From assembly GCA_018222585.1 (NCBI GenBank), contig JAAFAB010000009.1:1-64000 (forward strand): a stretch of DNA of 64,000 nucleotides, read 5' to 3'. Shown here piece by piece: positions 35,519 through 44,240 of the stretch (positions within the stretch are counted from its first letter, which is position 1; each line of letters starts with the position of its first letter). The translations under genes were made by a program, and so were the position numbers. The DNA is from Paracoccaceae bacterium. GTDB taxonomy: Bacteria > Pseudomonadota > Alphaproteobacteria > Rhodobacterales > Rhodobacteraceae. The notes under the pieces were generated by a model. The model was given only the letters and a program-made list of their open reading frames with translations, made no database searches and was not told where the DNA came from.

Positions 35519-35611
35519 GGGGGCCTCGGACTTGATGGGGGTGGGGAGAGAAGGGGTGTGGGGGCGAGGGGGGCCGCCGGACGGCCCGCCCTCCCGTGGT
35601 GTCGGCCGGGC

Positions 35612-36595
35612 TTACTGGGGCTCGATGCCGGCGCCTTCGATGATCGCCTTGTTGGCGGCGTAGCTCTGGGTGATCTCCTCGGCGGCGGCGTCGAGGTCGA
35701 AGTACATGATGGGGATATCCGCCGCGCCGACGACCTTCTGGAACTGCTCATCGGTGGCAGCGGCGGCCAGGGCGGTGCTGAGGGTCTCCAGCACCTCGCG
35801 CGGGGTGCCCTTGGGCAGGATCAGCGTGGTGCGCGCGTCCATCCCCAGCGGATAGCCCGCCTCGTTGATGGTCTCGACATCGGGCGCCGAGGGGTGGCGG
35901 AAGGTGGTGGTGGCGGCAATCGACTTGGTCTCGTCGGGATAGCGGTAGTGGATGCCGCCCGAGAAGACGAGGGCGACCTGCTTGCCGAGCAGGGTGTTGA
36001 CCACCTCGCCGCCGCTCTTCAGCGGCATGATGTTGACATCGAGGTCATTGGCCTTGGCGATCTCGTCCATGTAGAGCTTTGCCATCGGGCTGAGCGAGCC
36101 GAAGACCGCGCCGGGGTTCTGCTTGGCCCAGTCGACGAATTCGGCGACGGTGTCATAGGGGGCGTCCTTGGGCGCCGCCAGACCCTGCTGGAACGCGGTG
36201 ATCATGCCGGCATATTCGAAGTCTTCCGGCGTGAAGGTGATGCGCTTGGTGGTGAAGGGCTCGGCGTTGATGATGCCGTCGGTGTGGAACATCACCGTGT
36301 AGCCGTCGGGATCTTCCTTCTGCAGCTGGTAGGCGGCCAGGGCGCCGCCGCTGCCGGGCTTGTTGACGACATTGACCGGCACGCCGAGCTGATCGGACAG
36401 GACCTGCGCCACGCCGCGCCCGACCAGGTCGGTCTGGCCCCCGGCGCCGTAGCCGATGAACATGGTGATCGGCTTCGAGGGGTAATCCTGGGCCTGCGCG
36501 CCCGAGGCGACAAGCGTGCCAAGGCCCAGGGCCAGGGCGATGGTGGAGATGGCGCGCCGAAGGACCGGCGCTGTCTTGGTGACGTGGTGTTTCAT
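35612..36595 (-). CDS. tctC: Tripartite tricarboxylate transporter binding protein (TctC)
   Basis: 327 residues. Signal peptide with cleavage at AQA-QDYP (about residue 36). Then the Bug/TctC pattern: YPSKPITMFIGYGAGGQTDLVGR, VVNKPGSGGALAAYQLQKEDPDGYT and a C-terminal GMDARTTLILPKGTP. Delivers a carboxylate to TctAB. The usual next gene, tctB or tctA, is upstream (order tctB-tctA-tctC). GGGAGGAAACC precedes the ATG. Confidence 0.92.
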   Translation of the reverse strand: MKHHVTKTAPVLRRAISTIALALGLGTLVASGAQAQDYPSKPITMFIGYGAGGQTDLVGRGVAQVLSDQLGVPVNVVNKPGSGGALAAYQLQKEDPDGYTVMFHTDGIINAEPFTTKRITFTPEDFEYAGMITAFQQGLAAPKDAPYDTVAEFVDWAKQNPGAVFGSLSPMAKLYMDEIAKANDLDVNIMPLKSGGEVVNTLLGKQVALVFSGGIHYRYPDETKSIAATTTFRHPSAPDVETINEAGYPLGMDARTTLILPKGTPREVLETLSTALAAAATDEQFQKVVGAADIPIMYFDLDAAAEEITQSYAANKAIIEGAGIEPQ

Positions 36596-36621
36596 GGTTT
36601 CCTCCCTTGGATATTGCCCGC

Positions 36622-38136
36622 TCAGCGGGATGTCGGCAGCGGCTCGGCCGCCGGTTTCGGCCGCTGTGCCCAGCCGATGACCGCCACGGTGGCGAGGGTC
36701 ATCAGCGCGAAGACGACGGCGATAGGATGTTCGGTGAGACGGCTGACCTTGCCGTCGAGCAGCTGGATCGACTGGCGAAAGGTCAGTTCGAGGTTGGGCC
36801 CGATGACGAAGCCGATCAGGAACGTGATGAACGAGTAGTCCAGCTTGCGCATGACGTAGCCCAGCACGGTGAAGAACAGCATCAGGTAGATCGAGAAGAG
36901 CGAACTGGTCTCCATGTAGGCGCCGACGCAGCACAGGAAGATCACCACCGGCACCACGCGGCGCAGCGGCACCCGGACCACCTGGGCAAAGAGCTTCTGG
37001 CCGGTGTAGCCGACCACCAGCAGGATCACGCTGGCGCAGAGCAGCGAGGCATAGAGATCGCCGACCAGCTGCGGCTGCTGCTTGAACATCAGCGGGCCGG
37101 GGGTGAGGCCGTGCATGATCAGCGCCGAGATCAGGATCGCCGCGATGACCGAGCCGGGGATGCCGAGGGCGAAGAGCGGGATCAGGCTGGCGGGCACCAC
37201 CGCGTTGTCCGCGCTCTCGGCGGCGGCGACGCCCTCGATCCGGCCCGTGCCATAGGAGCCCGGGTTCTTCGAAAGCCGCACCGTGGCGCTGTAGGACATG
37301 AACGAGCCGACGCTGGCGCCGAGGCCCGGCAGGATGCCGACGACCGAGCCGATCAGCGAACCGCGCCCGATCACCGGCAGGCAGCGCAACCATTCGTCCC
37401 GGGTGACCCTCTGGTCGTCGGGATGGCCGCCGTCACGCAGGGCGGCGGCCTCCTGGTCGAGGGCGCGCATGTTGCTGGCCTGCACGATCATCTCGGCCAG
37501 CGCCAGCATCCCGATGGCCATGGGGATCAGCGAGATGCCCTCGTCGAGCTCCAGCAGCCCGAAGGTGAGGCGGGGCACGAAGGTCTCGATCTCGATCCCG
37601 ACGGTGGCCAGGAAGACGCCGAAAGCCCCCGCGATGACGCCCTTGACCAGCGAGGTGCCCGAAAGGCCGCCGATGAAGGTCAGCGAGAAGAGCAGGATGG
37701 CGCAGAGCTCCACCGGGCCGATGAGCAGCGCGTAGGAGGCCAGCGGCGCGGCCAGCGAGATCAGGATCAAGGTCGAGATGAAGTCGCCGCAGACCGAGGC
37801 GAAGAGGCCCATCTTCAGCGCCTTCTGCGCCTTGCCCTGGCGCGCCAGCGGGTAGCCGTCCAGCGCGGTCGGGGCCGAGGAGGGCTCTCCCGGGGTGTTG
37901 AGCAGGATGGCCGAGACGGCGCTGCCCGCCGCGCTGCCCTTGGCGATGCCGATCAGCATGGCGATGGCCGAGATCGGCGGCAGGTAGAAGGTGAGGGGGA
38001 TCGACACGGCGACCCCGGTGGCCTTGCCGAGGCCCGGGATGGCGCCCAGCACGTAGCCCAGCGTCACGCCAATGAAGACCCAGAGAAGGGTGCTGACGTT
38101 CAGCACGTTGCCGAAGCCGGAAATCAGGTAGTCCAT
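36622..38136 (-). CDS. tctA: Tripartite tricarboxylate transporter large permease (TctA)
   Basis: 504 residues, about 12 membrane spans. Characteristic TctA segments: GYVLGAIPGLGKATGVAVSIPLTF, GIAKGSAAGSAVSAILLNTPGEPSSAPTALDGYPLA and GILPGLGASVGSFMSY, the paired Gly-Leu-Pro-Gly-like loops. Imports carboxylates with the gradient. Seven bases separate it from tctB. Confidence 0.93.
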   Translation of the reverse strand: MDYLISGFGNVLNVSTLLWVFIGVTLGYVLGAIPGLGKATGVAVSIPLTFYLPPISAIAMLIGIAKGSAAGSAVSAILLNTPGEPSSAPTALDGYPLARQGKAQKALKMGLFASVCGDFISTLILISLAAPLASYALLIGPVELCAILLFSLTFIGGLSGTSLVKGVIAGAFGVFLATVGIEIETFVPRLTFGLLELDEGISLIPMAIGMLALAEMIVQASNMRALDQEAAALRDGGHPDDQRVTRDEWLRCLPVIGRGSLIGSVVGILPGLGASVGSFMSYSATVRLSKNPGSYGTGRIEGVAAAESADNAVVPASLIPLFALGIPGSVIAAILISALIMHGLTPGPLMFKQQPQLVGDLYASLLCASVILLVVGYTGQKLFAQVVRVPLRRVVPVVIFLCCVGAYMETSSLFSIYLMLFFTVLGYVMRKLDYSFITFLIGFVIGPNLELTFRQSIQLLDGKVSRLTEHPIAVVFALMTLATVAVIGWAQRPKPAAEPLPTSR

Positions 38137-38143
38137 GCTGCGC

Positions 38144-38584
38144 TCATACGATCGCGGTGCCGAGGAGGCGGTAGAAGACCCCCCAGATCAGCAGCAGCAA
38201 GCCGCCCGTCACCCCGAGGATGACCAGGGGATTGCGCTCTCCCAGCACCAGGAAGGCGCCGGCGATCAGGCTGATGCCCGCCGCCAGCGGCGCGACCCAG
38301 ACGAAGAGAGCCAGCGACAGCGCGAGGACGGCGCCCAGCTTGAGGAAGGTGAAGATCTCGGCCCGGCGGATCGGGGTGACGCCGCTGCTCTGGATCCCGC
38401 GCAGCCCGTTGACCGCCTGCAGGGCGCAGAGCCCCGCGATCAGCCACATGCAGATCTGCGGCAGCAGGCGCGGAGAGACATAGCCCTCGCCCACCTCCTC
38501 GATCTGCCAGGGGATCACCCAGAAGATCGTCCCGAGCGCCAATCCGCAGATCACGGCGCCCGAATAGAATTCGGTCTGTTTCAT
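38144..38584 (-). CDS. tctB: Tripartite tricarboxylate transporter small permease (TctB)
   Basis: 146 residues with four membrane spans, DUF1468 type (FYSGAVICGLALGTIFWV, VSPRLLPQICMWLIAGLCALQAV). Partner of TctA. The ATG at 38584 was preferred because GGAGGGAGGAACG precedes it; an ATG at 38644 would run into the promoter. First gene of the leftward operon. Confidence 0.9.
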   Translation of the reverse strand: MKQTEFYSGAVICGLALGTIFWVIPWQIEEVGEGYVSPRLLPQICMWLIAGLCALQAVNGLRGIQSSGVTPIRRAEIFTFLKLGAVLALSLALFVWVAPLAAGISLIAGAFLVLGERNPLVILGVTGGLLLLIWGVFYRLLGTAIV

Positions 38585-38631
38585 CGTTCCTCCCTCCGCC
38601 TGGCGGCGGCTCGTCCTGGAGCGATCAAACC

Positions 38632-38665
38632 AGAAAGTGAGCAAAAAAATTAGTCGAAACTTTCT
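38632..38665. promoter_or_regulatory. Inverted repeat in the LysR/tctB promoter region
   Basis: AGAAAGT (38632-38638) and ACTTTCT (38659-38665) form a perfect 7-bp inverted repeat, 20 bases apart, in the 102-bp AT-rich gap between the divergent LysR gene and tctB. It is a likely binding region for the LysR regulator. Confidence 0.5.
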
Positions 38666-38686
38666 TCAATGTGATAAGCCCTGCTT

Positions 38687-39640
38687 ATGACATCGTCTCT
38701 TCTCCATCTCGACCGGCTGCGCCTGCGGCATCTCAGGCTGCTGGACCTCATCCACAGCGAGGGCTCGCTGCGCGCCGTGGCCGAGGGGCTGAACCTGACC
38801 CAGCCCGCGGTGTCGCAGATGGTGAAGGACCTCGAACGTGCCTTCGGCGTGGCGCTGGTGGATCGTTCGGCGCGCGGCGCGGTGCTGACAGCCGCGGGGC
38901 AGCACGCCCTGCTGCGGGCGCGGGTCGGGCTGTCGACCTTTCACCACCTCGCCGCCGAACTGGACCTCGTGCCGCCCACGGTCATGCGTGTCGGCACCAA
39001 CCCGATGCTGACGCACAGCCTGCTGCCGCGCGCCATGGGCCTGATGGGGCTGCTCGGCTCGTCGCTGCGCATCAAGCTGAACGCAGGCGCGGTCGGAGCG
39101 ATGATGCAGGGGCTGCTGGACGGGTCGCTGGAATGCTACATCGGGCGGATCGACTGGGATGCCGTCCCGGCCTCGATCGCGCCGCTGATGCAGGCAACAC
39201 CGCTGAAGACCACGCAGCTGACCATCGCCTGTGCCCCCTCGCATCCGCTGGCCGGTCGCGACGACCTGAACGCCGAGGACCTGCTGCACTGGCCCTGGGC
39301 GCTGCCGACGCCCAACACCAGCAACCGGGTCTCGCTGGAAAAGGCGTTTCGAAACTGCGGGTTGACGCTGCCCGCCCCGGTGGTCGAGATGGTCTCGGAA
39401 CCGACCGCCTTCATCGCCGTGGCGCGGGAGATCGACGTGCTGGTCTGCCTGCCGATCCCGGCTATCGCCGAGACCGACCTGGTGCCCCTCGAGGTCGCGC
39501 AGATCTCGCTGGAACCCATCGGGACACATATGCTGACCCTGGGGGAGAACGCCGAGTTTCCCGGGATCATGGCGCTGCGCGATGCCTTGCTGATGGCCTC
39601 CCTGGAGGACGAACTGCCGCCGCCGCCGGTCAGGACTTGA
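38687..39640 (+). CDS. LysR-family regulator of the Tct/CoA operon
   Basis: 317 residues. Helix-turn-helix at about 22-45 (SEGSLRAVAEGLNLTQPAVSQMVKDLERAFG), followed by a substrate-binding domain. Divergent from tctB, so it probably activates the acid import and degradation operon in response to the acid or its CoA ester. Its 3' end overlaps the convergent MurR-like gene by 11 bp. Confidence 0.9.
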   Translation: MTSSLLHLDRLRLRHLRLLDLIHSEGSLRAVAEGLNLTQPAVSQMVKDLERAFGVALVDRSARGAVLTAAGQHALLRARVGLSTFHHLAAELDLVPPTVMRVGTNPMLTHSLLPRAMGLMGLLGSSLRIKLNAGAVGAMMQGLLDGSLECYIGRIDWDAVPASIAPLMQATPLKTTQLTIACAPSHPLAGRDDLNAEDLLHWPWALPTPNTSNRVSLEKAFRNCGLTLPAPVVEMVSEPTAFIAVAREIDVLVCLPIPAIAETDLVPLEVAQISLEPIGTHMLTLGENAEFPGIMALRDALLMASLEDELPPPPVRT

Positions 39641-40478
39641 GCACGGAAACCGCCTGTTCCGCCGCCTGGATCCTGGCGTTGGCCTCGGGGCCGGCCTGGA
39701 CGGCGAGGATGAACAGCAGGTCGGCCATGGCCAGCTGCGCATCGCGGCTGGTGATCGCGGAAGAGCGCACTTTCTCCTCGTCCGCCACCAGGTAGAGCTG
39801 GATCTGCGCCAGCGCCGACAGGCGGTTCGGCTGCATCCCCGTCAGGCTGATCACCGTCGCCCCCCAGGAGCGCGCGACCTCGGCGATCTGCAGGGTCTCG
39901 ATGCTGGCCCCGGAATAGGACAGCGCCAGCACCACGTCGCCCTCGCGCAGGGTGGCGGCATTGGCGATCTGGATGTGGCTGTCGGCATCGAACAGCGTGA
40001 AACAGCCCAGCTTCTGCAGCTTGTAGGTGAAATCCCGCGCCACCAGGCTGGAGGCGCCGACCCCGACCAGCTGCACCCGCCGCGCCGCCAGGATGGCCTC
40101 GAGCGCGCGGCGCATGGTGGCTTCCTCGTTGACCTGGATCGACTGCTGGATCGCGTTCATCTTCGAGCCGACCAGCTTCTGCAGGGTGGTCTGGTAGCTG
40201 TCCGAGCTTTCGATGGTGCCATGCACCATGTCGCCGGGCGCGGGCCAGTGCTGGGCCGCCGCCTGGCTGACCGCGATCTTGAAGTCCTGGTAGCCGCGAT
40301 AGCCAAGCTTCTGGCAGAACTTCACCACCCCGGACTGGCTGCGCCCGGTGGCGGCGGCCAGCCCGGCGGAAGAGAGCTGCACCACCTGGTCGGGATCGGT
40401 CAGCACGAACTCGGCGATCTCGCGCTCGCCGGCGGTGAAGCCCGAAAGCTGGGCGTTGAGGACGGCAAGTACCGACAT
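39630..40478 (-). CDS. murR: MurR/RpiR-family regulator
   Basis: 282 residues. Residues 1-80 form the RpiR helix-turn-helix (FTAGEREIAEFVLTDPDQVVQLSSAGLAAATGRSQSGVVKFCQKLGY). Residues 110-270 form a SIS sugar-isomerase-type domain (RRVQLVGVGASSLVARDF, ALSYSGASIETLQIA) that normally binds a phosphosugar. AAGGAGACC precedes the ATG at 40478. It is divergent from murQ, so N-acetylmuramic acid 6-phosphate is the likely effector, as for E. coli MurR. Shares 11 bp with the LysR gene end. Confidence 0.87.
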   Translation of the reverse strand: MSVLAVLNAQLSGFTAGEREIAEFVLTDPDQVVQLSSAGLAAATGRSQSGVVKFCQKLGYRGYQDFKIAVSQAAAQHWPAPGDMVHGTIESSDSYQTTLQKLVGSKMNAIQQSIQVNEEATMRRALEAILAARRVQLVGVGASSLVARDFTYKLQKLGCFTLFDADSHIQIANAATLREGDVVLALSYSGASIETLQIAEVARSWGATVISLTGMQPNRLSALAQIQLYLVADEEKVRSSAITSRDAQLAMADLLFILAVQAGPEANARIQAAEQAVSVLKS

Positions 40479-40648
40479 TCTGGTCTCCTTCAGGCCCTGG
40501 GCCGGCAGTTCTCCGGGCATCCTGGCGCCGCCGTGCAGGCGCGCGCAACCCCGGCTGCAACCGGTTGATTTCGCGGGGATGTACCCGGATTCTCTTGCGG
40601 GTCCAGGCAAGGCAGGACCGGCTCCCTGAAGGGAACTCTCCCCGAAAA

Positions 40649-40695
40649 GAATAAAATATGCAAAGCTTGGTTTGACATGGGGAATAAAAAATTCC
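40649..40695. promoter_or_regulatory. Promoter and likely MurR operator of the murQ operon
   Basis: The 260-bp gap between murR and murQ holds two similar AT-rich sites, GAATAAAATATGC at 40649-40661 and GGAATAAAAAATTCC at 40681-40695, the second palindromic (GGAAT/ATTCC). A TTGACA hexamer lies between them at 40672-40677. I see no good -10 at the expected distance. Repeats of this AT-rich kind suit an RpiR-type regulator. Confidence 0.5.
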
Positions 40696-40738
40696 AGCCT
40701 GTGCGAAAGCGAACCCGAAACCTGCAGGGCGTGAATCA

Positions 40739-41701
40739 GTGACGACCCCGATCAATACCGAAGCCGTCTCGGCGCTGCGCAGCCTCGTCTCCGAGGGGCG
40801 TAACCCGCGCACGCGCGAGATTGACCGCCTGCCGGTCGCCGAGATGCTGGCGTTGATCAACGCCGAGGATGCGCTGGTTGCCGCCGCCGTCGAGGCCGAG
40901 CTGCCCGCCATCGCCGAGACCGTGACCCGCGTCGAGGCCGCGTTCCGCAACGGCGGGCGGCTGGTCTACATCGGGGCAGGGACCTCGGGGCGGCTCGGGG
41001 TGCTGGATGCCTCGGAATGTCCGCCGACCTTTTCGGTCGATCCGGGCATGGTGGTGGGCATCATCGCCGGGGGCGACACCGCCCTGCGCGACGCGGTCGA
41101 AGGGGCCGAGGATGACCGGGAGCAGGGCGCTGCGGACCTGCGCGCCATATCCCTGAGCGACCGGGACGTCGTCGTCGGCATCGCCGTCAGTGGCAAGACC
41201 CCCTACGTGCTGGGCGCGCTCGACTACGCGCGGGACCTCGGCGCGGGAACCGTGGCGCTGACCTGCAACCCGGGATCCGCGATCACCCGCCACGCCGGGA
41301 TCGCCATCGCGCCCATGGTCGGGCCCGAGGTGCTGACCGGCTCGACCCGGCTGAAGTCGGGCACCGCGCAGAAGATGGTGCTGAACATGATCAGCACCGG
41401 CGCGATGATCCGCATCGGCAAGACCTACGAGAACCTGATGGTCGACCTGAGGGTCTCGAACCTGAAGCTGCGCACGCGGGCCGTCGGCATCCTGTGCGAG
41501 ACCACCGGCATCGCCCCCGAAGAGGCGGACCGGCTGCTGGAACAGGCAGGCAATGACGTCAAGCTTGCCCTCTTCATGCAGATGACCGGGCTTGACCCGG
41601 AAACCTCGGCGACCCGGTTGCGGGCGGCGGGCGGTGTGCTGAGGCAGGCCATCGACGGGACGACAAGGACAGACGGGCGTTCCAAGAAAGACGCGCAATA
41701 A
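40739..41701 (+). CDS. murQ: N-acetylmuramic acid 6-phosphate etherase
   Basis: 320 residues. Cleaves the lactyl ether of MurNAc-6-phosphate to GlcNAc-6-phosphate and D-lactate in cell-wall recycling. SIS fold with the signature RLVYIGAGTSGRLGVLDASECPPTF (Gly/Ser-rich sugar-phosphate loop and catalytic Glu), GIAVSGKTPYV, and GPEVLTGSTRLKSGTAQKMVLNMIST. The start is GTG at 40739 and the upstream site is weak. First gene of a seven-gene rightward operon. Confidence 0.94.
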   Translation: MTTPINTEAVSALRSLVSEGRNPRTREIDRLPVAEMLALINAEDALVAAAVEAELPAIAETVTRVEAAFRNGGRLVYIGAGTSGRLGVLDASECPPTFSVDPGMVVGIIAGGDTALRDAVEGAEDDREQGAADLRAISLSDRDVVVGIAVSGKTPYVLGALDYARDLGAGTVALTCNPGSAITRHAGIAIAPMVGPEVLTGSTRLKSGTAQKMVLNMISTGAMIRIGKTYENLMVDLRVSNLKLRTRAVGILCETTGIAPEEADRLLEQAGNDVKLALFMQMTGLDPETSATRLRAAGGVLRQAIDGTTRTDGRSKKDAQ

Positions 41702-41744
41702 CCGGGCCGCGAGAGGCGCCCGGATACCCAACCTGGAGTTCGAC

Positions 41745-43259
41745 ATGAAACACTTTTCCAAGCCGCTGACCGCCATGGGCCTGGCCCTTGCGATCTCCGC
41801 CGGGGCGCTGACCCCGGCCATGGCCGAGACGCTGAAGGTCGCCTGGTCGCAGGATGCCACCGGCCTCGATCCGCACAAGCAGACGGCGTTTTCGTCGATC
41901 CGCTTCCTTGAACTGATCTACGAGCCGCTGGTGCGCCTGGATGCCGATGCCGCCATCGCCCCGGCACTGGCGACCGACTGGGCCTTCAACGACGAGGCGA
42001 CCGAGCTGACCCTGCATCTGCAGGCCGATGCCACCTTCCATGACGGCGCGCCCGTCACCTCGGCGGATGTGAAAGCCACCTTCGAGCGGATCCTCGACGA
42101 GGAAACCGGCGCCTCGGCCCGGGCCAACTACACCTCGATCACCGAGATCGTGACGCCGGACGACAAGACCGTGGTCTTCAAGCTGGACGGCCCGAACGTG
42201 CCCTTCCTGACCGCGCTGGCAACGCTGAATGCCGCCATCGTCCCGGCCTCGGCCATCGAGACGGGCACAATCGGCACCGATATCGTCGGCTCGGGCCCCT
42301 TCAAGTTCGAAAGCTGGACGCCGAATTCCGGCGCCAAGCTGGTTGCCAATGACGGGTGGGCCGGCGGGGACGTGGCCATCGACGGCCTCGACATCTCGGT
42401 GCTGCCGGACGAGACCGCGATCCTTGCCGCGCTGCGCTCGGGCCAGGTCGATTTCGCGCTGATCAACGATCCCTTCGTCGCCACGCTGATCCCCCAGACC
42501 CCGGGCCTGAAGCTGGAGAAGGCGCCGGTGCTCTCCTATCACGTGCTGCAGCTGAACGCCGAGCGCGACGCGATGACCGAGCTGAAGGTGCGTCAGGCGA
42601 TCTCCTGTGCACTGGACCGCCAGGATATCCTGGACACCGCCCTGCTGGGCGAAGGCGCGGTGACCGGCCCGATGACCATGGCCGCCTACGGCAACGATGT
42701 CAGCGACCTGTTCTGCTACGCGCAGGATCTGGACAAGGCGAAGGCGCTGATGGCCGAGGCAGGTTTCGCCGACGGCTTCTCGGCCGAGATCATGGCCGCC
42801 ACCGGCGAGCCGCCGACCGCCGCCTCGGAAGCGCAGGTGATCCAGTCGCAGCTGGCCGAGATCGGCATCGACCTGAAGATCCAGATGCTTGAACTGAACG
42901 TCTACGTCGACCGCTGGCTGGCCGGCGACTTCGACATGGCCGTGGCGCTGAACGGCGGCAAGCCCGATCCTTTCACCATGTACAACCGCTACTGGATGAA
43001 GGACGCCACCTTCCAGAAGGTCGCCCATTACATCGATGACGACCTGGACAGCCTGATGACCGAGGGCCGCGTCACCACCGACCCCGAAGCGCGCAAGGCG
43101 ATCTTTGCCGAGCTGGAGAACAAGCTGGTCGAGGCCTCGCCCTGGGTCTGGCTCTATACCGGCTTCTCCTATGCCGCCGCGCAGGAGGACGTGAACGGTT
43201 TCGTCGCCACCCCCACGGGATCGCTCTTCGCGCTCTCTGACGTGACCATCGACAGGTAA
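41745..43259 (+). CDS. Peptide-type ABC transporter substrate-binding protein (muropeptide/anhydromuropeptide import suspected)
   Basis: 504 residues. Signal peptide with cleavage at AMA-ETLK (about residue 27). SBP family 5 pattern (AWSQDATGLDPHK, RFLELIYEPLVRLDADA, FHDGAPVTSADVKATFERI, VGSGPFKFESW). Two Cys (ISCALD and LFCYAQ) could form a disulphide. Family 5 binding proteins carry oligopeptides, nickel or muropeptides. Its place between murQ and anmK suggests anhydroMurNAc, or an attached peptide, as ligand. Confidence 0.9.
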   Translation: MKHFSKPLTAMGLALAISAGALTPAMAETLKVAWSQDATGLDPHKQTAFSSIRFLELIYEPLVRLDADAAIAPALATDWAFNDEATELTLHLQADATFHDGAPVTSADVKATFERILDEETGASARANYTSITEIVTPDDKTVVFKLDGPNVPFLTALATLNAAIVPASAIETGTIGTDIVGSGPFKFESWTPNSGAKLVANDGWAGGDVAIDGLDISVLPDETAILAALRSGQVDFALINDPFVATLIPQTPGLKLEKAPVLSYHVLQLNAERDAMTELKVRQAISCALDRQDILDTALLGEGAVTGPMTMAAYGNDVSDLFCYAQDLDKAKALMAEAGFADGFSAEIMAATGEPPTAASEAQVIQSQLAEIGIDLKIQMLELNVYVDRWLAGDFDMAVALNGGKPDPFTMYNRYWMKDATFQKVAHYIDDDLDSLMTEGRVTTDPEARKAIFAELENKLVEASPWVWLYTGFSYAAAQEDVNGFVATPTGSLFALSDVTIDR

Positions 43260-43280
43260 GCAGACGGGAGACCGGGACAG

Positions 43281-44240
43281 ATGCCCTATCCACTCAAGCG
43301 CCTGCTGGCGTTTCCCCTGGTGATGTTCGGCGTCTCGGTCTTCGTCTTCATAGCGATCAGGCTGGTGCCGGGCGATGCGATCACCGCGATGCTCGGCACC
43401 GAGTCGGGCCTGCTGACCCCGGCGCAGCGCGAGGCGCTGACGGCCTATTTCGGTCTCGACCAGAACATCTTCGTGCAGTTCTGGCGCTGGCTTGCCGGCG
43501 TGGTGCAGGGCGATTTCGGGATCTCCACCACCTATGGCCAGCCGGTACTGCGGGTGATCTTCGATCATTTCCCGCTGACGCTGGAACTGGCGGTGCTGTC
43601 GATGCTGCTGTCGCTGGTGATCGGCCTGCCGGCCGGGATCTATGCCGCCACCCACAAGGACCGGCCCGGCGACCTTGCCGTGCGTGTCATTGCCATGCTG
43701 GGCCAGTCGACGCCGGGCTTCGTGGTCGGCCTGCTGCTGATCTTCTCGCTGTCGGTCTTCTTCGGGGTGCTGCCCCGCATGGGCAGCTTCGTGCCCTTCC
43801 GGCAGGACCCTGTCGGCAACCTGGCGCAGATGATCCTGCCCGCGCTGACCCTGGGCACCGCCTTCGCCGCCGCCGTCATCCGGGTGTCGCGGTCTGCCAT
43901 GCTGGACATCCTGTCCGAGGACTACGTCCGCACCGCGCGCTCGAAGGGCCTGTCGCGGCGCCGGGTGATCTGGCGCCATGCGCTGCCCAATGCGCTGATC
44001 CCGCTGGTCACCCTGTCGGGCGTCGAGTTCGGCTACCTGCTGGGCGGCGCCGTGCTGGTCGAACAGATCTTCGCCCTGCCGGGGCTGGGCCGCGTCGTGC
44101 TGGATGCGATCCAGCAGCGCGATTACGCGCTGGTGCAGGGTACGATCCTGTTCATCGCCTTCAACTTCATGGTCGTGAACCTGCTGGTGGACCTCGCCTA
44201 TGCCGCGCTCGACCCCCGTATCCGTTTCGAGACCAAGTGA
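43281..44240 (+). CDS. Peptide-type ABC transporter permease (DppB-like)
   Basis: 319 residues, six spans, BPD_transp_1 type. It carries the coupling motif EDYVRTARSKGLSRRRVIWRHALPNAL near residue 212 and the N-terminal GDAITAMLG..SGLLTPAQREALTAYFGLDQ loop. Stop overlaps the next permease by one base. Partner of the DppC-like gene that follows. Confidence 0.92.
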   Translation: MPYPLKRLLAFPLVMFGVSVFVFIAIRLVPGDAITAMLGTESGLLTPAQREALTAYFGLDQNIFVQFWRWLAGVVQGDFGISTTYGQPVLRVIFDHFPLTLELAVLSMLLSLVIGLPAGIYAATHKDRPGDLAVRVIAMLGQSTPGFVVGLLLIFSLSVFFGVLPRMGSFVPFRQDPVGNLAQMILPALTLGTAFAAAVIRVSRSAMLDILSEDYVRTARSKGLSRRRVIWRHALPNALIPLVTLSGVEFGYLLGGAVLVEQIFALPGLGRVVLDAIQQRDYALVQGTILFIAFNFMVVNLLVDLAYAALDPRIRFETK

